Shown one piece after another: positions 1 through 12,570 of a DNA stretch of 64,000 bases (within the stretch, counting starts at the first letter, position 1; every line of letters begins with the position of its first letter). Under the pieces are notes generated by a model. The model was not told the DNA's origin. It searched no databases and worked only from the letters and a program-made list of their open reading frames with translations. This DNA is from Lasiosphaeris hirsuta (lineage: Eukaryota > Ascomycota > Sordariomycetes > Sordariales > Lasiosphaeriaceae). Where the stretch lies: contig JAUKUA010000001.1 of the NCBI GenBank assembly GCA_030549175.1, positions 3,348,001 through 3,412,000 on the forward strand. Direction: 5' to 3'. Both the position numbers and the translations under genes were made by a program.

Positions 1-2222
1 TGCACCGCTGCAATTTAGGGCACACCCTTATTATTGCGCACTTTGGACCATCGCTGCTGATGTAGCTCAGTGGTGTGGGTGGGTGGGGGAACTGTTGAAG
101 AGGGGAGGCTTGCTGCAACCTGAGATGCAGGTACTCTCAATGTCTGACAGCTGAGGACGAAAAGACGAGATCGGCGGTTGTTCGAGCAGCAAGGAGGGCT
201 GCGATACCTTGGGCCGACACCCGTGCTTCCGAAGCCCGAGAGAGCTACGGATATTGGGAATATTGAAGATGTGGGCGGCCTTTTTTCCCTCAGCTCTTTC
301 TCTCTTCCTCCCTTTCCTTCTTCCCCAGGCAGATGTCCGAGAGGAGGAAAAATAATGCTAGATTCACCGGCGGGTATGTCAAGGTGAGACGCGAGACGGC
401 GGGACACCTGATGATCGAGTTCTGTCCCCCACGAAGACGCTCCTCAACGGGAACGATAAGAACTGCCAGTCATACAGCGCTGCAGGAAACGGCACGGCTG
501 ATCGAGCAAGCTTGATTGAGATGAGCGATAACAGATTGCAACGGCACTCAAGAAAACCCCGGTTCGGGTACCGCCACAATGTTGCCCTGCCCGGCTTCCC
601 GCTTTTGGTCCCTCTCTCTCTCATGACAAGGGAATGTGGGATGGGAGGGGAGGACAGGAGGCTGCAAGGCAAAGCGAGGGGTTGCTAGACCCCCAAACAG
701 GGCATGAGGTTGGAAGACGCGTCGACGCGCCAGACCGACACGACGCAGACGCGGTTGGTTTAATTAAGCATTGCCCAATCAAGGTCACACTAGTGGGGGT
801 ATCAAATGCTGATTGAGTGTGTGCACAGTTTGCGACAAGCGGTCGACGCCAGGTCATTTATAGCCTGGAGGGAAAACGTCAGGTCTATCGGAACCGCTGC
901 CGATGATGCTAGTCAGCATCCGCATAGCCCCACCCCGTACCCGACTCCCTGTCTCCCGGTCTCCGGCCTCGCAAAGTCGGCAATTCAAGCTAGGGGTGCC
1001 GACTGTACACAGCAGATCCAGCTTTCTTACCTCTCTCGGTCTCGCTCTGTTTTTCGTCATTTCAAGTTCAAGCTGACAGCATTTGAAACTGGCGTGCGTT
1101 GTGCGTAGCAGAAGATCAACCCAAGCCCCTATCTCACGCCGTCACAAAACATTGCATGACACCAAGTTTTCAGCGCGCCTAATGATCTAACCTGCACAAA
1201 CACTCATTGTTAGACTCTGGAAACAGCATAGGAAAACCAAGGAAATTCAGGGGCTGGGGGCAATTTCAAGCCTCTCGCTTCTCGTTCTCTCTCATTCCAC
1301 CTAATTCTAGTCTTGCCTAGCCACAAGTCTGCTTGCTAGTCGATACTATCATGGCATCACATAAGATAGCTGAATGGTGGCCCCCGTTTCCGGGTGTCTG
1401 CTCAAGGCTGCCGCAAGGTTGCCGTGGATTCTTGAACTCCCCAGTGCCTTATATACCAGGTATTGGTTTCTTGATGGTCGCAAGGCATCGAATAGGTGGT
1501 ATCTTTCTCACATCAGTAATATTACACGTCTGAGATTAGGTAGTTGATTCCAAAGGGGTAGAGACCCTCATGGCTAGAACCAATACTAGTTGGGATTGCT
1601 GGGCCTGTCCTTGTGGTCAGAAGTGATGCCTGGAGATGTCTCCCAAGGCCTCACCCCATGGCACAAAGACAACCGTTGCCCAGGATCTCAGGCCTACTAC
1701 TAGTCAACCTATCGACTTAGAATGGTCGGCCGGCTCTCTTGTCCTCATCCGCCCCCGGTCAGCTGGCCTGTCGACATTTCCGTCGAATCTCATTTACGGT
1801 CGAACCGCCATTCACTGGTGTCCATTAACCAGCAAGCCGACATTCACTTTTACTTTCATCTATATTCACGGGGTCCAAGCGCCTTAGGAAAACTATATAA
1901 ACCACCCCCTTCTCCCACTCTCCCATCATTCCCTTTCTCTACCACAGGGCAAGCCCGAGTCTTCTTCACGCCACCACAGTTGTGTCCTCATCACCGCGAC
2001 TTTACAGCAACAATAGAAGCTCATACTGAACACCACTTGCTAAACATTCTACTATAAGAAAACACACTCAACATACCCAAGGTAGACAACACTTCCAGAT
2101 ACACCACACTCTTCTTACACATTGCGACATACTAACCTCTATATATTAGGACTCTGAGCTGTCCCTCGCGGCTTTTTCAGTCAACATTTCGTTAGTCCTA
2201 GCACCTCATCACATCATCCAGG
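1..2222. other. gene-free left flank
   Basis: No reading frame here has codon texture or motifs that I can match to a family. The stretch is pyrimidine-rich in places. Its last 350 bases look like promoter and 5' leader of the gene starting at 2223. Confidence 0.5.
1894..1900 (+). promoter_or_regulatory. TATA-box candidate for the zinc-finger gene
   Basis: A clean TATATAA lies 323 bases before the start codon at 2223. It is followed by a C/T-rich stretch typical of fungal transcription starts. A leader of about 250-300 nt is inferred. No transcript evidence is available. Confidence 0.45.
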
Positions 2223-3860
2223 ATGTCCGACAGGTCTATTCTGAAAGACGAGAAGGACGGCAAGAACCGGGAAACACCCGTTATGTCGGCGCCCGGCCTT
2301 GACACTGAGGTTAAGAGCCATACGGAGGACGGGAGCGAGGCGAGCCCACAACAGGAGGCGGCTGTAAGCATAAGATACCCTAACCGAGCTGAATACACAA
2401 CTAGCGATGCCCAGACAACCCAGACACACACTTCTTGGCGCCCGACGTATGGAAAGGTCCAGAAGTGCGACTACTGCGACCTGCGGTCCAAGGATGGGGT
2501 TCTCCAGCGCTGTAATAGCTGCTCAGTCAAGATCTGCCGCCAGTGTGTGAACGCAGGGAAACTAGCGCCAGGGGGCCGCCACTCGAGCGAGACACACCGT
2601 CTCGAGGCCGACGACTCAGACATCGACTGGAGCCCCAAGTCCCGCCAAAGCACAAAGTCCGACTCGACCAAGTCCAACTCGTCCGAAAAGCCAAAAAGGA
2701 GGCACAACATCGACGAGTTATTGAGGGAGTCGCAGGCACGGGCGGCATCACGGGCAGCATCGCGGGTGACGGTGAGGGCCAGGGAAACCCCTGCTGAACG
2801 AAACCCGCGACGTTCTAGCTCTTTGTACGATGGAGACGGCGGCGGCGACGAGGATAAGGCAACCCCGGGTCCCGAGGACACGGCTGCTGCAGCCCGCCCG
2901 GTCCAAGGTGCCGCAGTCGAGGCCGCAAAGCGCTCAAGGAGATTCATTGACGAAGTGGACGATGAGGAGGGGGAGGACGGCGATTATGCAAGTCCAGGAA
3001 AGAAGATGCGCTACGAAGTTCCTGCTGCAAACCATCCCAGCCAGCAATTTCCCAAACAGGACGCAGATATTTCTCGGCACGACAGTAGGCAAAATGTCCT
3101 GTTGTCGTCTGCCCCCAGCCACGGCCACGGCTGCATGCCCTGTCCTCCTCACCACGGGTTTCACTTCAGCCAGCACGGCGCTCCCCAGTGGCCTCATCAT
3201 CCACAGGACCATCCTCGCCCTAGGTACTTTCCTCCGCCAAACAGCTCCCAGCACCATAGGCACCCCCAATCGAGCAACCATCAGGCTCCTTGGCAAGGTC
3301 CTCTGAGGCCCACCCATCCAGCCAGGCCCTCCCCTTCTCTGGCACCTCCTCCGATGGCAGCAAACCGCCAGGCCAGATCCATGCCCCCGGCAGTCGCCCC
3401 GCCCGCCAGACCTCTCGCAGTAGACCAGGTCCGGAGTGTGTACCAGCAAGTCTTCTGGGGGGATCAGCCCCCGACCTTTACCAGCATCGAGCCAGGCGAG
3501 ATCCCTCAGAGCTGGTTGAGCTGGATGCTGGATACGCAGCAGCTTCGGCCGCCAGAGATAACGGAGCAGCAGCACCGCGATGACTTGGGCCTGATGAACA
3601 ACATGTCCGACGTCTGGGCTGTCTACTGGGCCGAGTTCCCAGAGATCAGATCCCTCTGTAGCAGGCCCACCGCGACAGATGTCGAGCGCAGGGCCAACAG
3701 GCAAGAGGCCCTCAACCTGCTGTGGAACGTCTTCAAGGCCCGGACGAGGTCCCTCGGGACACCGATCTACCCGGCAACCGTTCGATTCTTTGTCTTGGAG
3801 CGGGACCGCATCCGGGGGGCGGGGAGGGGCTCTCCTGTGACCGCAACTGAGGACCGCTGA
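2223..3860 (+). CDS. fungal zinc-finger-like protein, unknown function
   Basis: Single-exon protein of 545 residues. I do not recognise a named family. Residues about 79-108 hold a compact cysteine cluster (CDYCDLR, then CNSC, then ICRQC), which resembles a small treble-clef or B-box-like zinc site. Residues 115-260 are charged, low complexity and Arg/Ser/Asp rich. Residues 280-400 are rich in His, Pro and Gln. The last 140 residues look folded, with several Trp (SWLSWML, VWAVYWAEFPE) and a helical end. This fits a nuclear scaffold or adaptor, but that is inference. A TATA box lies upstream and the context next to it is accessory. Confidence 0.8.
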   Translation: MSDRSILKDEKDGKNRETPVMSAPGLDTEVKSHTEDGSEASPQQEAAVSIRYPNRAEYTTSDAQTTQTHTSWRPTYGKVQKCDYCDLRSKDGVLQRCNSCSVKICRQCVNAGKLAPGGRHSSETHRLEADDSDIDWSPKSRQSTKSDSTKSNSSEKPKRRHNIDELLRESQARAASRAASRVTVRARETPAERNPRRSSSLYDGDGGGDEDKATPGPEDTAAAARPVQGAAVEAAKRSRRFIDEVDDEEGEDGDYASPGKKMRYEVPAANHPSQQFPKQDADISRHDSRQNVLLSSAPSHGHGCMPCPPHHGFHFSQHGAPQWPHHPQDHPRPRYFPPPNSSQHHRHPQSSNHQAPWQGPLRPTHPARPSPSLAPPPMAANRQARSMPPAVAPPARPLAVDQVRSVYQQVFWGDQPPTFTSIEPGEIPQSWLSWMLDTQQLRPPEITEQQHRDDLGLMNNMSDVWAVYWAEFPEIRSLCSRPTATDVERRANRQEALNLLWNVFKARTRSLGTPIYPATVRFFVLERDRIRGAGRGSPVTATEDR

Positions 3861-4429
3861 GTTGGCTTGGGATAGTGGTCTCTTTTTGGATCAGTGGCTG
3901 GTCAGGATGGAGCTCAAGTTTTTGGAGCGGGAGGGTATTCGGGAAGTTGGACGGAGGGGGCTCGGATAGAATCTCGTCGTCTTGACTGGCATTTCGGGAG
4001 TGTGATGTATGATAGATGGGTCATTGGAAAGACGATAGACGGTTGGGATAGATTAGGTCAAACCCCCCTTAAGATATTCGAGGATTGGTCTTGCGTGCTG
4101 TATCTCTCTGGTGTCTTTCTCTCTTGCGTACCTCCTTGACGGAAGGAATATGAGTATTCTGAGAGCGACATCAATACAAGTCGATCGATAGATAAACTGT
4201 AGGTGGCGCTCAGTGTAAACATATCTTTTAGCATGTATGACATGAGACAACGGGCAGGGCAGCCCTTGTACAAGTCTAACGCCAGACATTTTTGTGTAGC
4301 CCAGACATATTTGTAGCTGATAGATGTCCCTTTCACCATAGTAGGGTGGGTAACTTAAAATCTCTAACGACTTGGACTCGGCGCTTGACTGCCCGTAACA
4401 CAAAACAAAACAATGTCCACCAGCCACCA
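3861..4429. other. intergenic, 3' flank
   Basis: Contains the presumed 3' UTR of the zinc-finger gene. It ends where the C-terminal remnant of the ABCC relic begins on the other strand. No gene seen. Confidence 0.4.
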
Positions 4430-6164
<1,735 letters not shown>

Positions 6165-6182
6165 CCTACTCCGAGAGGTCCT

Positions 6183-6703
6183 TAATATCCTAGACCATTA
6201 TCTGGTATGCCGCATTGTTGAACAGAATATGGATGTTACCGCCAAAGACGTCAACTGCCTTATTGACAACTCTTTTGCAGTTTTCTCTGTCTGTAAGATC
6301 GGTAGAGGTCAAGTGACACTGCCGACCGCATCACTCAACAAGTCTCTTGGTCCCCTGAGCATCGCCCTCTTCCTCCGGTAAATATGCAATGAGAGAAGTC
6401 GGCCCCCTCCATGGCGAACGGGATCGCTGTAGCTCTGCCAATTCCGGAATTGCCGCCAGTGATAATGACCTTCTTGCCCTCTAGTTTTCCCGCAGCCTTA
6501 TACAGCTGGCTTTTGCCATTGTCTGCGGGGATTTCGTCGAACAAGGGTTTCGGGTTAGGCAGTTGGCCCTCTTTTCTGGGAAAGTTTTGATGTGAGACTG
6601 GGACCTTGTGGCCTGTTTGTTATGTTACATTATCGCCGGGTGAGTCGAAAGAGGGGTTCATCACAAGATGCTCACCGGCTTCAAATTGAGATTTGGATGC
6701 CAT
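6183..6703 (-). pseudogene. short-chain dehydrogenase/reductase relic
   Basis: The minus strand from ATG at 6703 reads MASKSQFEAG, an intron, then GHKVPVSHQNFPRKEGQLPN, followed by the Rossmann start KKVIITGGNSGIGRATA (the TGxxxGIG cofactor motif). The frame then breaks near 6390 at a short insertion or shift. Downstream, GGNIHILFNNAAYQ (the NNA motif) is readable, but a TAG interrupts it within 5 codons and the frame stops again at 6183. The YxxxK catalytic part is absent. The sequence resembles the fungal NADP-type SDR group with the long N-terminal leader. It lies in the same direction as the ABCC relic, so both may come from one lost accessory cluster; that is inference. Confidence 0.8.
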
Positions 6704-7831
6704 CTTTACTTTTGGCTGCGGTATTTCGGTAGGTGTGTCTAGGTCGAAGGACACAGGTTGACAGGGTTCATATCACGGCAGCTAGGGCAATTCAATTTGG
6801 CCAAGTTAAGCCCAATATCTTACCTAGGTAGGTACACAGGAAACATAATATAAGAGGCGTTTGTCAGGGTCGTGACTGCCCATTCAGGGGAACCAGGACC
6901 TATGACATCGATGACACGGAGCTCTACGTTCACAGTGACGTCAAGGTTAATTCCATCTCATCCAGCAGCAGGTTCGAAGGTACAATCCAGCCTACCGATA
7001 ATTGCCAGTTTCTTTATTTCCCAATGCGGATATCGGCTATCACTACAGTTTCACATGTGTTGGGCGGGTAGTCTACCTCGTCGTTGTGGTCAAGGTGGGC
7101 ACGGTGCCCGCAAAGTCTTGGCGTGTTTGTATTGTGGAAGCCCCTTTTCCTTCTCCTTCCCTCATCTCTTACAAACCTTCTCTCGCCAGAAGCTCGCCAG
7201 GTAGAAGTCTTTGCCTCATTATTTCCCAGTAGTGTCTACGCTGTTTCTGGAATGGCAGCTACAAGGTTGATCGCCTGCATCTATGTTGGCAAACATCTTT
7301 CTACGACAGAGGAGTCATGCTACCGACACCGTCTTCATCGTTCACAAGCGCGCTCGCCATCACCTGAATCGGCCAGCCTCAAGTCATTCCACCGTTTCGC
7401 TGACAGGCCAACAAAGGGCCGTTGGTGTTTGAACATATTCTTTGGCTATTACCTAAGTCCTAATGGGCGGCAACCTAAAACGGATAATCATTCTCAAGTT
7501 TCCTTAGGATCGTGCTTATTAGACCCGTCAACCAAACTTCTGGCCAGCCCACAGAGCGGTAACAAGCCACGATTGGTCGGCAACCGGTACATACAGATAT
7601 CGATAGATGCCAACTTAGCCAACTACGCTGCCGCCACTGCTTGTGGAAAAATATAAGCCAGCAGACACCCCCGGTGGCGTGTCTCTCATTTGCCAAGAGA
7701 AAGTGCTGCTGCCTCTTGATTCTTTCTTTTGGTTGAGCTCTTTCGTTGCATTTCTTGTGTCACATATTATCCGCCGTTTCTCTCACGTCCGGGTTAGCAC
7801 GGGGTCTCGCGGGGTGATTGTCAAGCGTACC
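6704..7831. other. intergenic stretch between relics
   Basis: No gene recognised on either strand. A tacctaggtaggtac motif sits at 6821-6835, a type seen in several gaps of this window. The last 200 bases are likely promoter of the PTH11-like gene. Confidence 0.4.
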
Positions 7832-9086
7832 ATGGGCCAAGGGATTGATCCTCGAGGCATTGGGCTGTTTGTTGTTCAGATCCTCTTTCTCTCGCTTGTC
7901 TGGGTGTTTATCATCCTTCGCCTGCTGGCCAAGTTCACCATCATAAAAAAATTCTCGCTCGGCGACTTTTTTATGTATACCGCCGCTGTAAGCCGCTGAA
8001 CGCCCTGTTCCTCCCCACCGAACTTACCGGGATTCTGACCTTGGTAGTACCTAGCTCACATATACCGCCCATGCCACAATAACCATCCGGGGGATTAACT
8101 CTTCGAGCTGGGAGGGACAGTCAAACGCGATCCAGGCGGAAAGCATTGCTTTGCACTCGTGGTTTCTTTGCGAGGTCATATACCCAACCCTTTCGGCCCT
8201 GGTACGAACTTCTATCGCTGTGTTTCTATTGCGCATCATCGCCACCGTCGAGACACACAGGTCCATTATATATTCTAGCATTGCAATCACTTGGACACTC
8301 TCACTGGCTTATTCCTTCCTGCTCCTGTTCCAGTGTATGCCCGTATCCCACTACTACAAACAAGTCCTAGGGCAACCCGGCAGCTGCATTGACAAAGATA
8401 TTACTCCCAGCAATGACCATTGCACACAGCATCATAAGCGCCTTGACCGACTTCCTATTAGCTTTGCTGCCGACAGCAATACTCTGGGATGCCAAGCCCA
8501 ACAACAGAAACAGGATCGGCATTGCCGCTCTTCTGGGCATGGGACTCTTGTTCGCTTCCACCCCCTATTTAAGTCCTTTATGGTAATACTGACGCCATAC
8601 ATAGTGCCGGGGTTGCGTTGATAATCCGCATTCCTTACATCAGATTCGTACCCATTTCTTCCAGCGACTTTCTAAACCAGACTGGGTAAGATAGCTCAAC
8701 CACATCATTGAGGAAAACGATGTGACCCCAGCTAATTTGTATTCTAGTGGCACTGCCCTATGGAGTGTTGTAGAAACGTCTCTTGGGATCATTTCTGGTT
8801 GTCCCGCCACAATGCGCCCTCTTACAAGCTCATAGGGATGTGGTTCAGGCAGCCAAAGACAGCCCAGGTCAAAGGTCGGGAGCTTTTCCTCACAACCGAC
8901 GTAGGTCATTTCCCATCTAGGGCACCTGGGACCCAGATGCGTAGTATTCCCGACAACGAGGAGGCGGGCTTGGATATCGAGCTCGAGTTGGCGGGGATTT
9001 ACTCCGCTCGCAGGAGCTTCGGGATCAAGGACGCAGATCATGACTCTGGCAGCCTCAATGCACCAGCTTCGGTAGTGCATGTTTAG
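7832..9086 (+). pseudogene. PTH11-like fungal rhodopsin-domain membrane protein, two frameshifts
   Basis: Exon 1 (7832-7987) encodes MGQGIDPRGIGL plus a first membrane helix and the family pattern RLLAKFTI..FSLGDFF. An intron (7988-8054) joins in frame to helices 3-5: WFLCEVIYPTLSALVRTSIA, FLLRII, and LLFQCMPVSHYY. Near 8398 the frame slips by one base; DILLPAMTIAHSIISALTDF then continues the family. A 56-nt intron (8549-8604, weak GTTCGC donor) and another (8687-8749) restore AGVALIIRIPYIRF and ALWSVVETSLGIISG. A second slip near 8818 leads to the tail YKLIGMWFRQPKTAQ, ending at 9086. All expected parts are present, so the decay is recent, or the two slips are sequence errors. Intact members are seven-helix membrane proteins, some linked to surface sensing. 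Confidence 0.8.
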
Positions 9087-9462
9087 ACAAGCATCGAGGT
9101 TACTAGGGAGACACAAACCGAATCCCGCTCTGGAACGCCTTCAGGGGCATTCACGCCGCAAGGCGGCCGGATGGTTGGCATCAGTGGTCCAACCAGCCGA
9201 GGGCTTTTTGTCTACACAAAATAGCGACTGGAAGGCCGGGGTGCGGCCAGGCCTCCAGAAACACATTTTGGGAATTGATATCGTACCAGGGGTACGGCTG
9301 GGGGCTTTGCGTTCTCAAATACAGTACACTCAAAGCGGGAGTTAAAAGGCTGTCGGACGACCCGTAGGCCGAAGTGGACATTGCACAGCTGTTCCAGCGT
9401 TTTCCGTACTTCCTTTTGTAATTGGAGTTGGTGCTCAGGCTCTTTGTGACCAACAGTCCTCC

Positions 9463-10140
9463 TCACCACGGCGAAGGGCCTTTGGGGTCCGGCCCAGTCC
9501 AGCTCTTATTGCCGAAGTAGTTGAAGCAGCTCGCCGCACCATCAGAAACGAAGAGGGTGGTGTCTATGAGGATTCCGAGTCAGTAACGAGTGGTCCGGTG
9601 GAGCAACCCGCACTTACTCAAGTCGACAGAGGAGTTCTGTAGTTGACCTTGCATGTTGGTGCATGAACAGACTAAGTAAAGGCTGTGGCTGCTGACGATG
9701 CTGCAGTCCCGGCAACTTGCGGAATAGTTGCCACTAAAGAAACTTGTTAGCGCGCGCTGTCGCATGAATAAAGCCAATTATGGTTGGGAAAGTAGCGTAC
9801 TACTCAAAGTTGGCCAGCTGGCCAGCATTGTTGCCCACACAGAGGTCGAGGTTGAGCCTGCTAGCTGTTAGTTTGGTTGCCATACCACGTGAAAGGCAAG
9901 ATATGTTACGGATCCCCATGAAGGAAAGGAGGTCGAGATGTACCAGCTGTAGTTGTAGCCAAAGATCGCGCTGTTGTCGTTCTGGCAAAACACACCAAGC
10001 CACTGGCCGGTCAGATTGGCGCCGGGGTATGCGCAGAAGGACGCAAAGCCGCCACCACTCCAGCTGAACACAGAGACCATGCCATGAACAGCAGGAAGAA
10101 CCACGAGGGCCGCCGCGACGAGGTTCTGGAAGATAGCCAT
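9463..10140 (-). CDS. secreted cyanovirin-N-like (CVNH) lectin, 4 exons
   Basis: Rebuilt exons on the minus strand are 10140-9944, 9860-9804, 9733-9618 and 9563-9463. All junctions are GT-AG and in frame, giving 156 residues. Residues 1-20 (MAIFQNLVAAALVVLPAVHG) form a signal peptide. Two CVNH-like halves follow: one ends RLNLDLCVGNNAGQLANF, the next runs DGNYSASCRDCSIVSSHSLY, then LVCSCTNMQG and NSSVDLNT. These match the family pattern of NYSASC, a strand, C.C and SSIDLN. Known CVNH proteins bind mannose-rich or other glycans, and secreted fungal forms are common. It ends WTGPDPKGPSPW. No single exon shows the family on its own, so it could be missed by simple ORF calling. The ligand is unknown. 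Confidence 0.85.
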
Positions 10141-10707
10141 GTTACTGCTGGCAGTTGACGGGATGGCAACGATGGACAGTGTTGGGAAATGCTTGAAGGT
10201 GGTGCTCCACTACCTGCCTACCTTATGCAGGGCAGGGTTAAGGCAAGTAAGGTAAGGTATTTAGAGTGCCCTGCCTACACAAAACTTTCGTCCCGTGTTG
10301 TTATTCGGCGAAGGGTGTTGGGTGGGGCTCGAAATGACAAAAGGAGAAAGTTGGAAGACACCTAATTAGGTGCCTGCCCACGTGGATCGACATTTTGTAT
10401 TCTTCTATCTCAATACTGCTCCAGCTTATGTTTCGAGGCCGACGACACTCTGACTGGGCACATTATGTGGTCAGTTAGTCCTACATCAGTGCGTACCGCA
10501 CGCAGCTCGTGTCGGGGAAACATCTACTACGAGGACTATTGGCGTAATACCACCGAGTTGCCTATAGTGTCACTAAATGTGTCTCGAGGCGAATTCCTAC
10601 TCGATGTGTTCACAGAGAGACCTTGTGCAACACCATTTCGCGGAGTATCAGATCCGGGGCGTGTTCGGTGGCTCAGCATATCTGGCAGCTGCGATACTCG
10701 AGATATG
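10141..10707. other. intergenic, CVNH promoter side
   Basis: Holds the upstream region of the CVNH gene and the 3' flank of the glycosylase gene. The stretch 10211-10280 has repeated TACCT/AAGGTA and GCAGGGC/GCCCTGC half-sites in both orientations. No gene seen. Confidence 0.4.
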
Positions 10708-12570
10708 TTAGAGTCGGACCGCTGCGTCATGTTGCACAGATATCTGGTGATGGCGCGGCTCGAGGTGCCTGATCTGAGAGATAACCAAGTCGCCGCAGTC
10801 ATCATAGCCCACACGTCGCTCGTTGACCGCCCTTCTCAACTCCTCCGGGAGAGGTTGCCTCTCGCCCGTTGTCGGGTCCCACTTCCACCCTTCCTGCATC
10901 CACATCCACCGCAGACACGCTCTCAGCTCCTTATCCTGGGGCAAAACTCTCATCCACTCAGGCTGAAACCCCTCCGGGGCTCCCTTTCCCTTCCAATCCT
11001 CAGCCCTCGCCAACAAAACATCTCTGCAGAATATCCTCCACGAGTCGAGGGCATACGGGCCTTGGGTAAGGTGCCCAATCTCCCACGCGCAGCCGACGGC
11101 CCTCCTCCTCGCATCTTCAGCCGCATCCCCAACATGCTCATCCCCATCTCCATCCTCAGCCCCAAACACCCCCCCAACCCTTACCTCCCGCCCGTCCCCG
11201 TGCTTCGGATAGTTCTTGACTCCATATCGCATCCCTCTAAGCGGTGGCCGCTCCACCCACCCCCTCGCGTACCTTTGGACGGCCGCACACCGCACGGCCG
11301 CCAGCCCCAGTGGCCGAATTAGCTCGATAATCTGGTCGGGGTTCGCGGTGGCCAGCGCCTTGGGCGTGGGGAAGCGCGCCATCAGCTCATGAAAGACGGG
11401 GATGGCGGCGCGGCCGTGGGTGCGGATCAGAAAGGTGACGGCAATCAGGAGCCGGAATGGGTCGTCGGCCAGGGTTTCCTGGATTAGGCCGAAGGACGGG
11501 GCCGATAAGGGTGGGATGGGGAGGCTGGATATAGTGCCGCGGGGTGGCCGGGGCTTTTTCGGCGTTGTTGCTTGCTGTTGCGGGCTTGTTGTCGGGGTTG
11601 GGGTGGTGAAGAAGGGTGATTTGGCAGTGTGTTTGTGTCTGACTCCCGGGCTGGGCCGCTTCTGATGTTGGGCGGCCGTCGCGGGGACTGTTGGTGCCGT
11701 CTTGGCTGCTTTTTGGGACAGCTCCGAGCCGGGTTCGCGCTCAATTTCTGGTGAGTTGTTTGTGGTGGCCCAGGGACTTTGCGATTGCAGACGAGCATCT
11801 GCGCTCCCGGCGCGTTCCGGAGGTTGACGCGGCCACTGATTTGTATCGCGTGCAACCCGGAAGCTGTCTTGCTCATTGCCACTGGCCGCCACGCGCTGGG
11901 GATCGAGGGGCTGGGCTTTTTGCTTGCCGTGTTGTGCCACCGACTTCCCGTCGCCATCTTGAGGACTGCCCCAGAACCGAGAAACGCTCTTGGCAAGACG
12001 TTTCATACCCGGGGCGCTGGTAGGCTTCCTGTCCTTTCCTCCCTCGCCCTGTTTCCGAGCTTGAGCTTGTGCATTTTCTGCCTCGTCGGGGCAGGGAACC
12101 TGCCCGACACCATTCGTGAGAACAAGATGGAGGAAACCTACTAGGCTCGATTCCCCACCGTCATGATTTTCTGATCCCAGCGCCCTGTGATTGAGTGTGG
12201 TGGCGCATTCGATGACCATTTCCCACTCCTCAACACCTCGCATCAGGCTGAGCCGTAGGAGCTCCTCCGCGTCATTATGAGGGACCTGGCCAGAGATGAT
12301 GACGGAATACAGAAAATCTCGGGTTTCATCGTCGACAATGTCGAATCCGTACATCAGCTGATCGGCTAGCATGAGCTTCATGAGCTCGGACTGTTGGCAT
12401 AGACTCGTCATGTTCCCTGTACCGTTTTTACTCGTCATGGCGCTGATGTTGACGGTCCGTGGCGAGACGCCGATGGGCCGTTTAATCAAGGTGCCGAAAT
12501 ATTTCACTAGCGAGAGTCCTGCTGCACACCTTGGCGGAAATGAGGTCCCATCATAAACTGGTGCCTTCAT
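10708..12570 (-). CDS. MBD4-like HhH-GPD DNA glycosylase
   Basis: Single exon, 620 residues. The C-terminal 250 residues carry the HhH-GPD fold of the MBD4 type: LADDPFRLLIAVTFLIRT, then PTPKALATANPDQIIELIRP, then LGLAAVRCAAVQRYARGW. The catalytic-loop motif is YALDSWRIFC, whose Asp corresponds to the MBD4 catalytic Asp. MBD4 removes T or U opposite G, the products of cytosine deamination. An acidic insert (GAEDGDGDEHVGDAAEDARR) splits the glycosylase core. The first 350 residues have a short folded N-terminus, then a Ser/Pro/Gln/Lys-rich linker; no MBD is visible. The start may instead be an internal Met (MTSKNGTG). A 158-codon frame on the opposite strand is a shadow. In a fungus with repeat-induced point mutation (RIP), this enzyme would counter C-to-T damage; that is inference. 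Confidence 0.88.
   Translation of the reverse strand: MKAPVYDGTSFPPRCAAGLSLVKYFGTLIKRPIGVSPRTVNISAMTSKNGTGNMTSLCQQSELMKLMLADQLMYGFDIVDDETRDFLYSVIISGQVPHNDAEELLRLSLMRGVEEWEMVIECATTLNHRALGSENHDGGESSLVGFLHLVLTNGVGQVPCPDEAENAQAQARKQGEGGKDRKPTSAPGMKRLAKSVSRFWGSPQDGDGKSVAQHGKQKAQPLDPQRVAASGNEQDSFRVARDTNQWPRQPPERAGSADARLQSQSPWATTNNSPEIEREPGSELSQKAAKTAPTVPATAAQHQKRPSPGVRHKHTAKSPFFTTPTPTTSPQQQATTPKKPRPPRGTISSLPIPPLSAPSFGLIQETLADDPFRLLIAVTFLIRTHGRAAIPVFHELMARFPTPKALATANPDQIIELIRPLGLAAVRCAAVQRYARGWVERPPLRGMRYGVKNYPKHGDGREVRVGGVFGAEDGDGDEHVGDAAEDARRRAVGCAWEIGHLTQGPYALDSWRIFCRDVLLARAEDWKGKGAPEGFQPEWMRVLPQDKELRACLRWMWMQEGWKWDPTTGERQPLPEELRRAVNERRVGYDDCGDLVISQIRHLEPRHHQISVQHDAAVRL

Noticed and set aside
8640..9116. 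Minus-strand frame of 158 codons opposite the PTH11-like gene
   Set aside because: The plus strand has family motifs over the same bases; the minus frame has none.
9212..9469. Minus-strand frame of 85 codons next to the CVNH gene
   Set aside because: Overlaps the end of the CVNH gene by only a few bases, but has no motif and no supported splice to it.
10465..11322. Long plus-strand frame of 285 codons
   Set aside because: Opposite-strand shadow of the glycosylase; Pro-rich with no motif.
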